A DNA stretch of 64,000 bases from Epiperipatus broadwayi (GCA_028023455.1 JAQFVV010012400.1:12839748-12903747); one strand, 5' to 3'; shown: positions 44,925-56,075, numbered from the stretch's first letter. Program-made: numbers and translations. The notes: generated from the letters alone by a model not told the origin.

Positions 44925-45540
44925 TTTAACAACCTTTGAACATTAAGTGAGATGTTCATTCTTCATCCATAGAATATATTAATAGTGATTGCAGTATATT
45001 TAGTCTATACATAAATTAAAACCAGACAAAATTCACCCTATAATTTTAAAACCAAGTGGAAAACTAAGCATGTGTAACAACAGAGCCCAAAGGTAGAATG
45101 GGGTTTCATACTATCTTTTTATTGGTTTATGATACTACATAAATCTTAACACTATAGTAACTCAGTGGGAAGTAGTTATTTCTGCTTTTCAAGTTAAGAT
45201 AATAGATGTATATATTATACACAATAATATTACTGATGAATAAGCAATATTTATTTTATAATTTAAACAGAAGATGAATATAAAGAAAATATTTTATATA
45301 AAGACAAAGTATGAAGTATATTTGTTTTCAATAATATAAAAATAATTTCCATTTTAAGAAGAAAAAAAATTAGATAGTATGACAAAGCAAATGTTGTATA
45401 AAATAATTGGAAGATATATTCATCCTAGAAAATTTATAAAAAGTATTATAATTATTGATATTAATTTGAAATAATCATATAAACTCTCTGCTCAAGTTTG
45501 TAATTGAAATATTTAACAAATCAATGTAGATTAAAGATGA
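44925..45540. other. AT-rich spacer, nothing recognised
   Basis: No gene or structured repeat seen. Confidence 0.45.
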
Positions 45541-45625
45541 TATCACATGATCACTATTTGTTATGCTTGCTCATAACTGTTATTAAAACAGGCAAAACTC
45601 TCCATACAGTAGTGCCAATCATCAT
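45541..45625 (-). repeat. R1-family fragment
   Basis: TATCACATGATCAC, TTGTTATGCTTGCTCATAAC, TGTTATTAAAACAGGCAAAA and CTCTCCATACAGTAGTGCCA reproduce the R1 terminus and tail, inverted with respect to the copy at 25523. Truncated immediately after the terminal repeat. Confidence 0.75.
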
Positions 45626-46395
45626 ACATGGTCAAAATAGAATTAATGGTGTAGATAAGGAATGTAAAATAAAATGTAATTAATATGGAATGTTTGAATA
45701 GTATTTAAGTAAATTAATAAAGGATAGAGGAAAAATTTACATTAGTTTTTAAATAGATTTAAAAGTATAGATAAGGAATGTAAATAATTGATATGGAAGT
45801 TAGATAAAATTGTTAAACGAAGAAATAAATTTGTAATTAGGGGTGGGTGGGTTAAATGGATTTAAATAGTTTTTTGTTTATTGGTGTTTTAGATGTTTTC
45901 TAATATTTTTGAAAATTTATATTTAATATGTAAAAAAGGAAGTTTTATAATAAAGGAAGCAGAGAAAGGGAGAAGTAAATAAAAATATAATTATGTATAA
46001 TTAATGTTTTATTATATGGATTTGATGTGTTAATGTTAATATAAGAAAGAGATTTTGTATTTAGAGTATTATGTAAAGATATGTATTTTTTTATTGTAGA
46101 TCCATGAAAATGACTGTAATGGTGTAAAAAGCAGTTGACACATTGGAAATGTATAATATGTGAATTTATATATATATGTTCATTAGTTAATATATGAAAA
46201 TAAAGTTTTTGGGAAGAAATAAAATGTTTATGCATTTATTTATAATGGTCAAAATACTGTATGTTATTATTCTGCAAATATTTTAAGTATGTTTTATGTA
46301 CGTGTATGAATTTTAATATTAGGATATACATTTATTCATCATTCATATAAATAGTTTTTTATATATTTATTTTTGTAAAAAGATATAGAAATACA
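45626..46395. repeat. AT-rich spacer with a short direct repeat
   Basis: GATAAGGAATGTAAA occurs at about 45654 and 45772, with neighbouring GTAATTAATATGGAA/AATTGATATGGAA blocks, suggesting a local duplication of about 118 bp. The minus-strand frame 45945-46235 is low-complexity and not supported as a gene. Confidence 0.45.
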
Positions 46396-46403
46396 ATCTA
46401 GAG

Positions 46404-46801
46404 CAGGGGTCCCCAACCTTTTTGCCCTTTAGAGCACATTCTATAATACCGTCCAGGTGGCAGGCACCATTTATTTTTTTCAACCAGGTGGCGAGCACCA
46501 TTTATTTTTTTAATGTAAATTTATAGTTGGATATTGTTAATAATACACATAATGTACAAAAAAATATTTATTTCAAAAATAAAATTTTTAAATGTAATTA
46601 ACGTTTATATTTTTACGCTGTAAAAGTATAGTATGCCCTACAATTTGATTACAATATAATACAATAATTTATAAGAACTTTTAAAAATTAAATTTATTTG
46701 TATTAGATAAATAATTTTTTATCGTGTTCGGATAGCGGCGGGTATATGTAAAATGGTCTGCGGGCGCCGTGGTGCCCGCGGGCAGGGGTTGGGGACCCCT
46801 G
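46404..46801. mobile_element. hAT-type MITE, 398 bp, with 8-bp target duplication
   Basis: The ends CAGGGGTCCCCAACC and GGTTGGGGACCCCTG are perfect 15-bp terminal inverted repeats of hAT type. They are flanked by the identical 8-bp direct repeat ATCTAGAG at 46396-46403 and 46802-46809, the hAT hallmark. The interior is non-coding and AT-rich. Near the left end it has a roughly 32-bp tandem duplication (CCAGGTGGC.GGCACCATTT). The right end is GC-rich and self-complementary (GCGGGCGCCGTGGTGCCCGC). A hAT transposase elsewhere in the genome would be needed for movement. Confidence 0.95.
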
Positions 46802-46809
46802 ATCTAGAG

Positions 46810-47548
46810 GATGAAAATATAAAGTTCTAAAATAAGTAAAATGAGAAAGAGAATGCAGCTCTCATTATATACTTATCTATTTTGTTTAATCATTAATTTA
46901 ATTTATATTACATTTTGTTATTATATGGTTATTCCCCAATCTCATTCAATAATTTCTACTGGGTTTTAAATATAATTTTATCATGTGGTGTGTTTTTATT
47001 ATTCCCAATCTAACAATCAAAATTTGTCTCATAATCTATGTTTCTGGTGTGCTTGCCATAAAATTAATATAACGAGAATAAGGAAAGGTAGCATGAGTAT
47101 GCACTGGGTAAACATCCTTATTTGCATGATGCTCGTAAATTAGAAATGATGTGGGATGGATAATAAATGAGTTTTGTTCACAAATGGGATAGATAATAAA
47201 TAATTTGTGATCAACAGAGTTTTATTCTTTATGTTTTCTGAATTAAATCCAAAGAAGTAATTATAATAACAAGTTTTTGAATATTTTTATTGCATTCCCA
47301 AACCATGATAAAACTGCTTACGCTACCTCTTCTATATATATATTCTAATAGGTCAGATATTTTCCATAGAATATAATCAGGTTCCACTTGGGCAGCCAAA
47401 TGTAACTGATCATATATTTACATCAAAGAATATAATAAGGCCCAGGCTGGTCAGAGAATGTAACAGATCATAATGTGGTTTTAGTAAAGCTCCATTTGGG
47501 AAGCCAAATGTAACTGACTACCTATATATATATATCCCAGATATATAT
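46810..47548. repeat. Spacer with short tandem repeat
   Basis: TTCCACTTGGGCAGCCAAAT then GTAACTGATC (near 47382) recurs as CTCCATTTGGGAAGCCAAAT then GTAACTGAC (near 47490). AGAATATAAT occurs before both. The period is about 108 bp. No coding signal. Confidence 0.6.
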
Positions 47549-49467
47549 TGTAACGATATATAAATATGTCGTTACATTAATTTAAAATAAAAACTTAAAA
47601 GTTCGCAAATAAAAGTAAAAAACTAAACGCTAAAATTAAAAAATGTTTGTTAAACGTATATACATTCGCACAGATGCCAAACTTTAAAAATATTTTTTTT
47701 TAAAAAAACAAATAAGTATTTGAACGTACTTTTTTTTATAAAAAAGTACAAGATTTAAAAATAAAAACAGGTATTAATTAATGTAATCTGTAAATGGAAA
47801 TGATTGTTTATAAATTGTTTGAAAAGCAAGCTAGCTTTGGGCTCTTGTATGATTAAAATGATCTGATGAAAGATAGATAAGAAAATAAAGAGAAATTAGC
47901 TTGACCAATGGAAGCACTAAGCCTTGGCTCGGACCCTAACGAAAGTGATGGATTAGTGACGTTTTGTTAATTGAATCCGTGTGGATAATATAAAAAGGGA
48001 AATACAGTTTTTTCTGGAGTTCCAGCATTGTGTGTTTGAGAGTTGTGGTAGGACGCACATACCACACTCTCTATTTAAAAAAGAAAAAGACTGTGATACT
48101 TTGAACCAGCTATTGCCATCTCCAGAACATTATCTTCCAATGAAGGCGTCGCGGGAATTAAAAACAGGAACCTGGACTCTTCTACCATAAGCTATATGAA
48201 ATGAACAATTATTAAAATCAATTAAGAACTTTCGTCAAGTTTTATAAATTGATAAACAAGCCAACTTAAATGTTAAAAACGGACTCTTATCTGACTTTTG
48301 TAAGTTTTTAAATCAAATTAATAATGTTTAATTTTATATGTTTTCCGATTGATAAAAATCATTTCCATTTTTTTTTTTCTTATTGTATAAATTATTTGTT
48401 GTTTAAATTTTAAATGATGAAATTTAAGGTTGGGTATAGACGTTGCATAGATTCGTTAGCGGTTGATAATGTTGTGGTTTTCACATTCGATTAGAATATA
48501 TGTCAACGATATCACTGCAAGCATCTTACGATGAATGCTAATGGGATTTGTATATTCCCTATGCAAGTGACATTTATCGATGACTTTGTATTTTGCTCGG
48601 TTGTGTTTAATTTGGAATGTTTTTGACCGTGGAATCTGTGCAGCTGATCTGTACTCAACATTTTAAAACAAATTTTATAAAATGCATTTGTGCGGACGTA
48701 TCTAAATGTTAAATTTAAGTCGGGCGTGAATGGCTATATAGTTTTGTAAAGTTATATTAAGGGAGGGTAATCTTAGGTTATTCGTTTCGTGGTTGAATTG
48801 GCTCAATGGATTGGATATATTTGTGTAATTAGTAGATGTAGTATGAGGTCCGCTATGGGCAGGATTGCATATATATGCCACACACCTTCTGTTTGCCTAT
48901 GGATGGGTTTGTAAGTCGGCAGAAGACCGCAGTCCATTCCTATGGAGTTTTTTGTTTATTGTTCTACTTGCCAACAGATGTAACATTCCTGTTGGTGGAG
49001 AGTCAATGTCTTCTCTAATTCTACTTACTGTTCAGATGTCCATTCCTGACAGTATAGTATTTTGTGTTGTCGTATCATGCTACATTGAATACATGAATGT
49101 ATCAGATGGATTGGCGCCAGTTGATTGTGAAATTTGTTGCCTAAGGTTAAATCAGGGAAGAATATTTTCTTTACAAATGCAGATCTATGTAGTCTATTCA
49201 TACTTGACTATCTAAATAAAATATTAAACTCATTGAAACTTAGTTAAATGTAAAATTAAAAGATTAATAGAAAAATCTAAAATGTTGAATTTATTCCTCA
49301 AAATTTAAATGTTATTTTATATGTGCGTAAATAAATATTTTCATGTGTTAATTTCTGGCAGTGGGCTAGTGACTTGGGCTAACGATCGGAATATTTAAAT
49401 AAAGTGGAATCTTAACAGTGCGTATCTGCCTACTCTATAAATTTTTCTAGGTTTAAATGCCTAGATG
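47549..49467 (+). mobile_element. Candidate long LTR / promoter-bearing unit
   Basis: The base composition and CpG content differ from both flanks. It begins TGTAACGATATATAAATATG then TCGTTACA, a near-palindrome typical of an LTR edge. A TATA motif (GATAATATAAAAAGGG, about 47984) precedes a stable stem (GAGAGTTGTGGTA / TACCACACTCTC, 48038-48071), where a transcript 5' end would lie. AATAAA occurs near 49217, and TGGCGCCTGGTAGTTGCAG at 49468 resembles a retroviral-type primer-binding site. No gag or pol follows, so it would be a solo or truncated 5' LTR. Alternatives are a host promoter with non-coding first exon, or another element. The 116-codon frame 48865-49215 has no recognised domain. 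Confidence 0.4.
47984..48071 (+). promoter_or_regulatory. TATA-like motif followed by transcript-leader hairpin
   Basis: ATATAAAAAGGG (about 47988-47999) is a good TATA-box match in a CpG-containing context. About 40-70 bases downstream, 48038-48050 and 48060-48071 form a 12-bp stem with one bulge and a loop of about 9 bases. The geometry is like a leader stem-loop near a 5' end. Transcription is not shown. Confidence 0.4.
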
Positions 49468-49910
49468 GCGCCTGGTAGTTGCAGATATTGTTTTTGCGGT
49501 TAGATTCGATCTTCACTTTCATTTCGATCGTTATAATATATATACTTTTAATTGACCAATTCATGACTACATTTCTCAATGTCATTTCTTTGGTATTTAG
49601 CCTGAATACCAGCCATAATAAATACTATGGTGTCTTCATCATAACATGACAAATCAAGCCCCATTATTATTATTTTTTTTTACATCTGCTATTGCTAGCT
49701 CTTCTATTATTAATCTACATTTATATAACAAGTTTCAGAAATCACACATACCCTATGTTTATTTCTCAGCTTATAATAGTTTATATCTATTTTGAAATAC
49801 TGCAAAGAATAATTGACACATTTTAATAAAAGTAATGATTTAATAGAATCAAAATAATAGTAATAATAAAGATTTAATTACAAAAGCATTTTGAGTTTAA
49901 ATTACCACAA

Positions 49911-49980
49911 ATCTTCTTGCATCCATTGATTACTCTGGCTTGCATTGGGTGTCACTACTGCATGGAGAGTGTTATTTCTG
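49911..49980 (-). repeat. R1-family fragment at the edge of block B
   Basis: TTCTTGCATCCATTGATTAC, TCTGGCTTGCATTGGGTGTC and ACTACTGCATGGAGAGTGTT match the R1 right terminus (compare 5310-5370). Confidence 0.75.
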
Positions 49981-50711
49981 TTTTAACAAATTAAGTCCAA
50001 AAACATTACTATAAATCAAAAATCATATTCCTAAGAAATCACATTAACAATCTTATAAATAATATCAATCTTTTTTTATTAATATTAATTCATACTTTTG
50101 AAATAACAATACTTAATTTATTTATTCTTTAAGACCCTGGAAGCCAGATAATAGTAATCATTTTGCATATAACTAATGAATTAATATTAATAATAAAAGT
50201 GAAAGTATTTACAAGTTTGTTAAAATGTTGTAAATTACAATAACATATTCAGAATTAGTTGATCTGTGAAGAAGTTTAACTTTTCTAATTTTAAATATTT
50301 AAGAGCCATGTTATTATTTAGACTTATTAAAGCTATTAGAATTTTATCTCATTTGTTGTTTGAAACTAGACTAACTTGATTAATAATCACAAAAAAATCA
50401 CTGCTAATATAAAAATTTCAATCGTTCAAAGTCCTGTTGCTCAAATCATTTACCACTTAAGAATACAGGGATCAGATAACAAAGGCCATTTTTTATATGA
50501 CCCCTGAAGTGACTATAATATGAGAAACTGGACATTGACTATATGTTGGTTATTTTCATCATTAAATATTGAATTTTCTTTAGAAAATTTTAAACTTTAT
50601 TTAAACTTACAAATACATTCAACTGTTACAACAGCAAGCAGGTTAATATATAATACAATGTTTCGAATGGTATTCTCCTCTTTTCTTCAGATGTTTCTTC
50701 TCTAACCACTG

Positions 50712-50805
50712 ACACTACTAGAATGGGGATTGAATCTGGAAATTTACATTTGCGAATATTGAATTTAAGATAAGGCTCTAACCAACTAAATTATTGTGCC
50801 AAAGG
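50712..50805 (-). repeat. tRNA-derived SINE or pseudo-tRNA
   Basis: Minus strand: GGCACAATAATTTAGTTGGT then TAGAGCC is a clear tRNA D-arm/A box; CTTAAATTC lies in the anticodon region; AGATTCAATCCCCATTC is the B box. The acceptor ends do not pair well. A different family from S and from the tRNA-Gly-type SINE. Confidence 0.6.
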
Positions 50806-51387
50806 CAAACGTCAATAAAAAATTTATATACTTAGCTCTGAGTGCCCTCCTGATTTCTTCTCTCTTTTTTTTTAAAAGCAAAGTTAATTAATGAAATGCC
50901 ATCATCACAAACCTTTAGACAAATTGAACATTACTTACAAATTTGTTAAAGAAAAGTATTTTTCCATCTTTTATAAATTCTTAAAACAGAATTATTGTTC
51001 AGCTATGACTTATATAGTGCTTAAAATATTTTGCATAATTTCTGTAAATTTTGCACATATCTTATACTTTTTATACATTCAAATGTCATATTTATGCATG
51101 TAAAGATTATCCATAAATGTGTAAATTATTATATTAAAAAGACATTTATCATCCAGAATTTTATTTCATAATGAACTCAATAGAGGGTTTTAAATAATCT
51201 GATTCTTATACATGATACTATGACTTTTTTGATTTATTTTCTTAACGAATTTATTAAATACAATAATTCAATTTTTATTTTATTTTTAAATACTTATTTA
51301 TTTGACATAAAAATTTAATAATTGTTAAAAAATAGAATATATTTTATTTAATAATAGCTCACTTTTTTGTATCATCCATTTATAGAT

Positions 51388-53880
51388 TTAGCTTTCATAT
51401 TGATAGTAAATGTTTATTATTTCTCCAATAAATTTTTTAACTAAGTCTTGAGTTGATGACTTATCAACAATTGAAAATAAATGTTTTAGACCATCAAAAG
51501 TTTTAATAAGAGGGCAGTAAATTTGTGGATCAACAGTCACTAAATTATCTAAAATCCAAGCACCACATAATTGAACTTCAGGTATGTCATGTTGAAAAAT
51601 GAGTTCAAAGATAGATTCAAGAGAAGAAAACGTGACACCACTTGATTTTTTGACATCAAGATCACTAATAACACTTTCAAGGTTTAGTAAAACCTCTTTT
51701 CTTGATGGATTAATATATACCCAGTTTTGAAAATCAACACAAATCATGTGACATAAAAATTTAATAGCCAATAGGACATTTATTTTCTCATTCCCAAAAA
51801 GTTCTAGCACTTTAGAAATAAGAAATGAATTTAGGAAATGATGTCTATAAGCTTTGCTTTCAGCAATATTTGTAATTGTTTTAAGAGCAAATGTCAAACA
51901 TTCTTTGTCTAAATTTGCATTTGAAAAGATCATTATAGAACAGTTTATTATATTATTATCCAAAAGAATTTGAAAGATTTCTGGTACAGATTCTGTTAAC
52001 TGTGAGAATATGTTCCAAATCATACTATCTGTGGAATTTTTAAGATACCAAGTATATTCATATTCTAAATGCTTTGTTAAAATAGGTATTAGCTGTGATT
52101 TGCTCAAATATTTTCTATGGTAAATATTTTTGCTTAAATATTCCAAACAACTAATACAAAATACTTTGTAAGTGAAACATTCATTAACAATTTTTAATGA
52201 ATCTAACAAAGTATTAATAAATGTTTCACAGTGTATTGAATTATCATCAGTTTCTATTATGATACCAAAATGTTTTAATTCATTAATAACATTTTCAACG
52301 CCTATTATTATAGTTAAATGAATTGGACTTATTTTATTATTAAACGTAGCATCAAATTGTAATTTAGATCCTAAAAATAATTGTAATTTAGATTCTAAAA
52401 GTAATTTGATAACTTTTACATCATTTTCTAAAACTGCTAAATGACAAAAACTTAAACCATTTTTCAGCATGATATCTGGATTTGCACCATAATCGAGAAG
52501 ACATTTGAGTATTTCATAATCCATTCCAATAATTATAAGAAAAATTCCATACCTATCTTTACAATTAATTTCTGCTTTATAGTTACAAAGAAGCTTAATT
52601 AAAGGCACACTTTTATTAGCTACTGCTGTAAAAATAGGAGATCTGCCATCTTCATCAATAGCATTAACATTGGCTCCCTGCTTAAGTAATTCCTCTGCTG
52701 TTATGACAGAACCTGTTTCACAAGCTTTGTGTAATTGGGACTTTTTATTATTTTTGTACAGAATTTCTATTTGATTCACTATATTGGAAATGTCATTTTT
52801 AATAAAATTAATTTCACTTTGAAAATTTTCAACAATTTGCTGTGCAGTTCCCATTTTGTTCTGCGAATGATCCAAAGTTCTTGAGAAATCACTTGGCTGT
52901 TCATCTATTTCACCTACATTAGATTTTTGAACAGAGTAATTAATGTCACTTGAGTCTATGCTCTTTTTAGACTGACCTTTTTTACTTGAATTATAAATTT
53001 CTGTACTCGTTTGAATTTGGTTGTCTAAATTTGTCATTCTGTCTTCAAAATATAAATATGCTTGTGGTTGCTCTTTGATTTTCTTTAACTCACCATTAAT
53101 GTAAGCAATTTGTAATTTGATGTCACTAACCTCATTATTTAGTTTGTTTATCTCACAAACAAGGTCTGTTTTTATTGTTTTAATCTCTATACATTGGGTT
53201 TCTAATAAAGATGAAACTTTCTGCTTTACTTTCTCTTCAATAGTATCAAAAACTTTTGACCATGTTTGATGTTGCATAGTATAAAATTTATTTTCATTGT
53301 CTACTTGAGTATCAATTAATACTATCATTAAATCCTTTATTTCTTTAAAAACATTAGTTTTTTCACTTTGCCAAACAGATATTTTCCTTATAGCAGTCTT
53401 TAAAAGTGAAATATCCACAATAATCTTTTGTTTTAATGCACTGAATATTTCGTTCTCAGAAATTGATTTTTCTTTCCAACTCGCCAGTTGTTCACAAAAA
53501 TTCTTAGCTTCCTGTTCACAAGACTGTAATAAATTTTCTTCAAAATCCAAACTCAGTTGCTTCATTTCTTCTTTACAGTAATTATGCAGTTCTGTTCTTT
53601 TTAAGTCAATTTCATTCTCAAGGGAAGCCTTTTCTTTATCGAATTCCAACTTGAGGGACAGTTTTTCTTTTTCAAATCTCTCTTGCCATTTTTTTTTCTC
53701 CTCACTGTATTGTTCACCAATAGCATCTTCTGGTTTATTTTCTAATTTTTTGTGAAGAGAGCCAATAGTATCGTTCATATGTTTGTTTAGCCTCGATATT
53801 TCTTCCTTCACTTCATCAATTTTTTTATTGTAAGTCTCAATATCTATTTCACTTCTGCTTGAACTAAAAAAACTTCCCAT
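51388..53880 (-). CDS. Coiled-coil, ankyrin-repeat and ZYG11-like armadillo protein, 830 aa
   Basis: A single uninterrupted frame. It starts MGSFFSSSRSEI at 53880 with a strong context (ACAATGG); MGSFFS fits an N-myristoylation signal, so the protein may be membrane-anchored. Residues about 10-270 and 340-375 are charged coiled coil (ERFEKEKLSLKLEFDKEKAS). Residues about 380-545 hold four to five ankyrin repeats (LHKACETGSVITAEELLKQG, DGRSPIFTAVANKSVPLIKL, NGLSFCHLAVLENDVKVIKL). Residues about 560-825 are helical repeats. Their end (FSSLESIFELIFQHDIPEVQ, LCGAWILDNLV, PQIYCPLI) resembles the armadillo-like C-terminus of ZYG11/ZER1 CUL2-ligase receptors, which in known members bind N-terminal glycine degrons. 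No LRR or VHL box is seen. The intronless structure and flanking duplication are unusual. Several AATAAA motifs lie downstream on the minus strand (51280-51350). The ZYG11 link is by eye; a role in ubiquitination is inference. Confidence 0.8.
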   Translation of the reverse strand: MGSFFSSSRSEIDIETYNKKIDEVKEEISRLNKHMNDTIGSLHKKLENKPEDAIGEQYSEEKKKWQERFEKEKLSLKLEFDKEKASLENEIDLKRTELHNYCKEEMKQLSLDFEENLLQSCEQEAKNFCEQLASWKEKSISENEIFSALKQKIIVDISLLKTAIRKISVWQSEKTNVFKEIKDLMIVLIDTQVDNENKFYTMQHQTWSKVFDTIEEKVKQKVSSLLETQCIEIKTIKTDLVCEINKLNNEVSDIKLQIAYINGELKKIKEQPQAYLYFEDRMTNLDNQIQTSTEIYNSSKKGQSKKSIDSSDINYSVQKSNVGEIDEQPSDFSRTLDHSQNKMGTAQQIVENFQSEINFIKNDISNIVNQIEILYKNNKKSQLHKACETGSVITAEELLKQGANVNAIDEDGRSPIFTAVANKSVPLIKLLCNYKAEINCKDRYGIFLIIIGMDYEILKCLLDYGANPDIMLKNGLSFCHLAVLENDVKVIKLLLESKLQLFLGSKLQFDATFNNKISPIHLTIIIGVENVINELKHFGIIIETDDNSIHCETFINTLLDSLKIVNECFTYKVFCISCLEYLSKNIYHRKYLSKSQLIPILTKHLEYEYTWYLKNSTDSMIWNIFSQLTESVPEIFQILLDNNIINCSIMIFSNANLDKECLTFALKTITNIAESKAYRHHFLNSFLISKVLELFGNEKINVLLAIKFLCHMICVDFQNWVYINPSRKEVLLNLESVISDLDVKKSSGVTFSSLESIFELIFQHDIPEVQLCGAWILDNLVTVDPQIYCPLIKTFDGLKHLFSIVDKSSTQDLVKKFIGEIINIYYQYES

Positions 53881-54388
53881 TGTATTAAAATAAATTCAAT
53901 CGGAAAAAACTTCTTTGACGACAAAATTATCCCGAAATCTAATTAATAATTAATGATGTGAAATAAATTGTAATCTTTTAGTCTAAGTACAAAAAAGTAA
54001 TAATATATTAATAAGCTGTCAATTGTTTTAAATTCTGTCAGAAAGTACAGTTTTTTAATAACAAAAAGCTGAATATATCGCAAAAGCTAGTCAAATATAT
54101 GAAATACATTACAACAATTCGCAATCTTAAGTCCAAAGTATAAAAATGATACATTTTAGTTGATATTTTCTTAATTTTCACAGCGTAAAAGCTTTTTTTT
54201 TTTAAAAAAATTCACAACCACAACAAAATGATTTTTTTGTTAAAATAGCAAATAAATTTTTCTTACAAAATAAAAAGATATAGTAATTATGAATAGAAAA
54301 TTAATTCTTAAATATTCTGAGTACGATAATATCGAAGCTGAAAATATAATCATTTTGATCTTGATAAAATAAGTAAACTTTACACTTG

Positions 54389-54513
54389 ACTTTCAGAAGA
54401 TTACCCTCAAATAATGGCCATGTCCAAAATATAGTGCTATCATTATATTTAATTTACAATACGGTTAACCAAACAAATAGTTAATCGCATAAGCAGATCT
54501 GAAATGTTTGCAG
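54389..54513 (+). repeat. Gypsy 3-type LTR start, truncated
   Basis: TTGACTTTCAG, then TCAAATAATGGCCATGTCCA, AAATATAGTG, CAAATAGTTAATCGCATAAG and CAGATCTGAAATG align with the LTR starts at 16601 and 20813. It stops where another LTR (TGTTACAATACAG, 54514) begins. Confidence 0.55.
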
Positions 54514-55189
54514 TGTTACAATACAGTGTGTGCGGATATGTATTTTTATACTGATTTATTGTAAATCCCTCACTACATTCGCATATTACAGTTTGCGCGA
54601 ACTCTATCACATACATACTAATTAATTCAAATCATGTGGAATTCACACAATATAAAATGGCACATTTAATTAAGTGTGAACGTTCAAGAAGCTCTCTAAA
54701 ATGGTTATAGAGATATGAACTGATAATAGCATGTGTGTATAGAAAGATTAGACATTGTCAAATATGTTTTACAAATAGAGATCATCTCAAAAGATTAATA
54801 ATGTTTAGTTTTATTATGCTATCTATGTATTTATTATGAGTAAATAAACTCTTTTAAGTTTTTACTGTGTTATTTGCTTATTATGGGTGTAAGATAGTTG
54901 ATATTCTAACAACTTCGGAATAAACAGCAGTTTGCCACAAGTTGAAAGAAGAACCTGTACAAATAATATTAAATTGCCATAATCAACACAAGATCCTAGG
55001 CAAATAATACTAGAATGGCAGTTGACAGAAAAATCTGCACGCAGCAGCAGAATACTGCAAGTGATGTCAAAATATGTAGCAATATTAGTATGTCAGCACA
55101 GCAAATGTTCAAAAAACTTGAAACATCTTTACATATGATATAGACAAACTCAGATACAATGTCATTACAAAATAATGTTATAAAGTGAT

Positions 55190-55860
55190 TTGATGTCACA
55201 ACACAACAGTTTGATGCCTGTACATGGTTCATAAAGAGAAGTATATGCTGATTATCAAGACAGAGGGTGATAAGTTAAAGATAGCAATACAAATATGGCT
55301 AGCAAACAAGAATTTATTGCAAATGATGAGATTTTGTAATTTGTAGGCTCCAAAAGTAGAAGCTTGCATGGAACTAAAAAAAATTAAGTGCATGCTTTCT
55401 ATCTGGGACATCAAAATGGGTGTCACACTTGCATTTCAGAAAAAGGAGAAAGACACGAAATGAGAAATATTAAAGATATGACATGGCACTGTGAGAGTTA
55501 GCAAAAGAGTATAATTTTAATGAGTTGGATGGCATGCATCTCAATCCATTGTTATGGGAAATGGCTGATAAGCTATAGCTAATTCTTCTCAACAAGTCAA
55601 TGCTGACATATAAGTAGGTGGTTGCTAACCCATGAATTTGTTAGGGACAGTGCTACAGAGTTTCAATACAATAAAGATGAGTCAATATTTAAAATGACAG
55701 TAAATAAAATGGACATTAAAATTACATTCGAAATAAGTCCTACAAAAGCCTTTATAGGTTATTGTAGTGAAAGGAGTCATCTAAAGAAGACCTGTAAATT
55801 TAAACAAGAAAGATGTCATACATGTGGGAAAAGTTGACAGTTATCATGTGTTTTTCATGC
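55190..55860 (+). pseudogene. Gypsy 4 gag remnant
   Basis: Fragments across frames read QFDACTWFIKREEY, GDKLKIAIQIWLANKNLLQM (capsid N-terminal pattern), PKVEACMELKKI and DELDGMHLNPLLWEMADKL (capsid C-terminal pattern). The frame 55622-55837 has CSERSHLKKTCKFKQERCHT then CGKS, two zinc-knuckle remnants of which the first has lost its leading Cys. Stops and shifts are frequent. Confidence 0.65.
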
Positions 55861-55959
55861 TATGGATGAAAATAGTAAATGGTATTTATGCATGGACTTC
55901 AAACCATGGGGAGGAGAAGCTTAAAAAACCCTTAAAGTTAAAACAAATAATGTGGACAA

Positions 55960-56075
55960 CAAACCCATTTTGCTGAATGTATGTATCCATGGTCAAAAAA
56001 ACAATATAGAAATTGATAGTGGCACAAAGATATACTTAATCACACAAAAACATTGAACAAAAATAATAGGGAAAA
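55960..56075 (+). pseudogene. Gypsy 4 protease start
   Basis: PILLNVCIHGQKNNIEIDSG then TKIYLITQK, with the catalytic DSG codons at about 56015-56023. It has the same context as the gypsy 2 and gypsy 5 proteases. It stops soon after and no flap or second half is readable. Confidence 0.65.

Larger units (their letters stand above)
49985..54513. repeat. Segmental duplication block B
   Basis: This is homologous to block A (10080-16600) in the same orientation and about 38 kb away. It carries the intact paralogue, a similar 3' flank (49985-51387) and a similar 5' flank (53881-54388), followed by the start of a gypsy 3-type LTR (54389-54513) at the same relative position. It lacks the SINE, gypsy 2 and the 11.2-11.9 kb insert of block A, but has its own SINE at 50712-50805. 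Confidence 0.85.

Noticed and set aside
48865-49215. 116-codon frame inside the LTR-like unit
   Set aside because: No domain, weak start context and no paralogue; kept only as part of the unit description.
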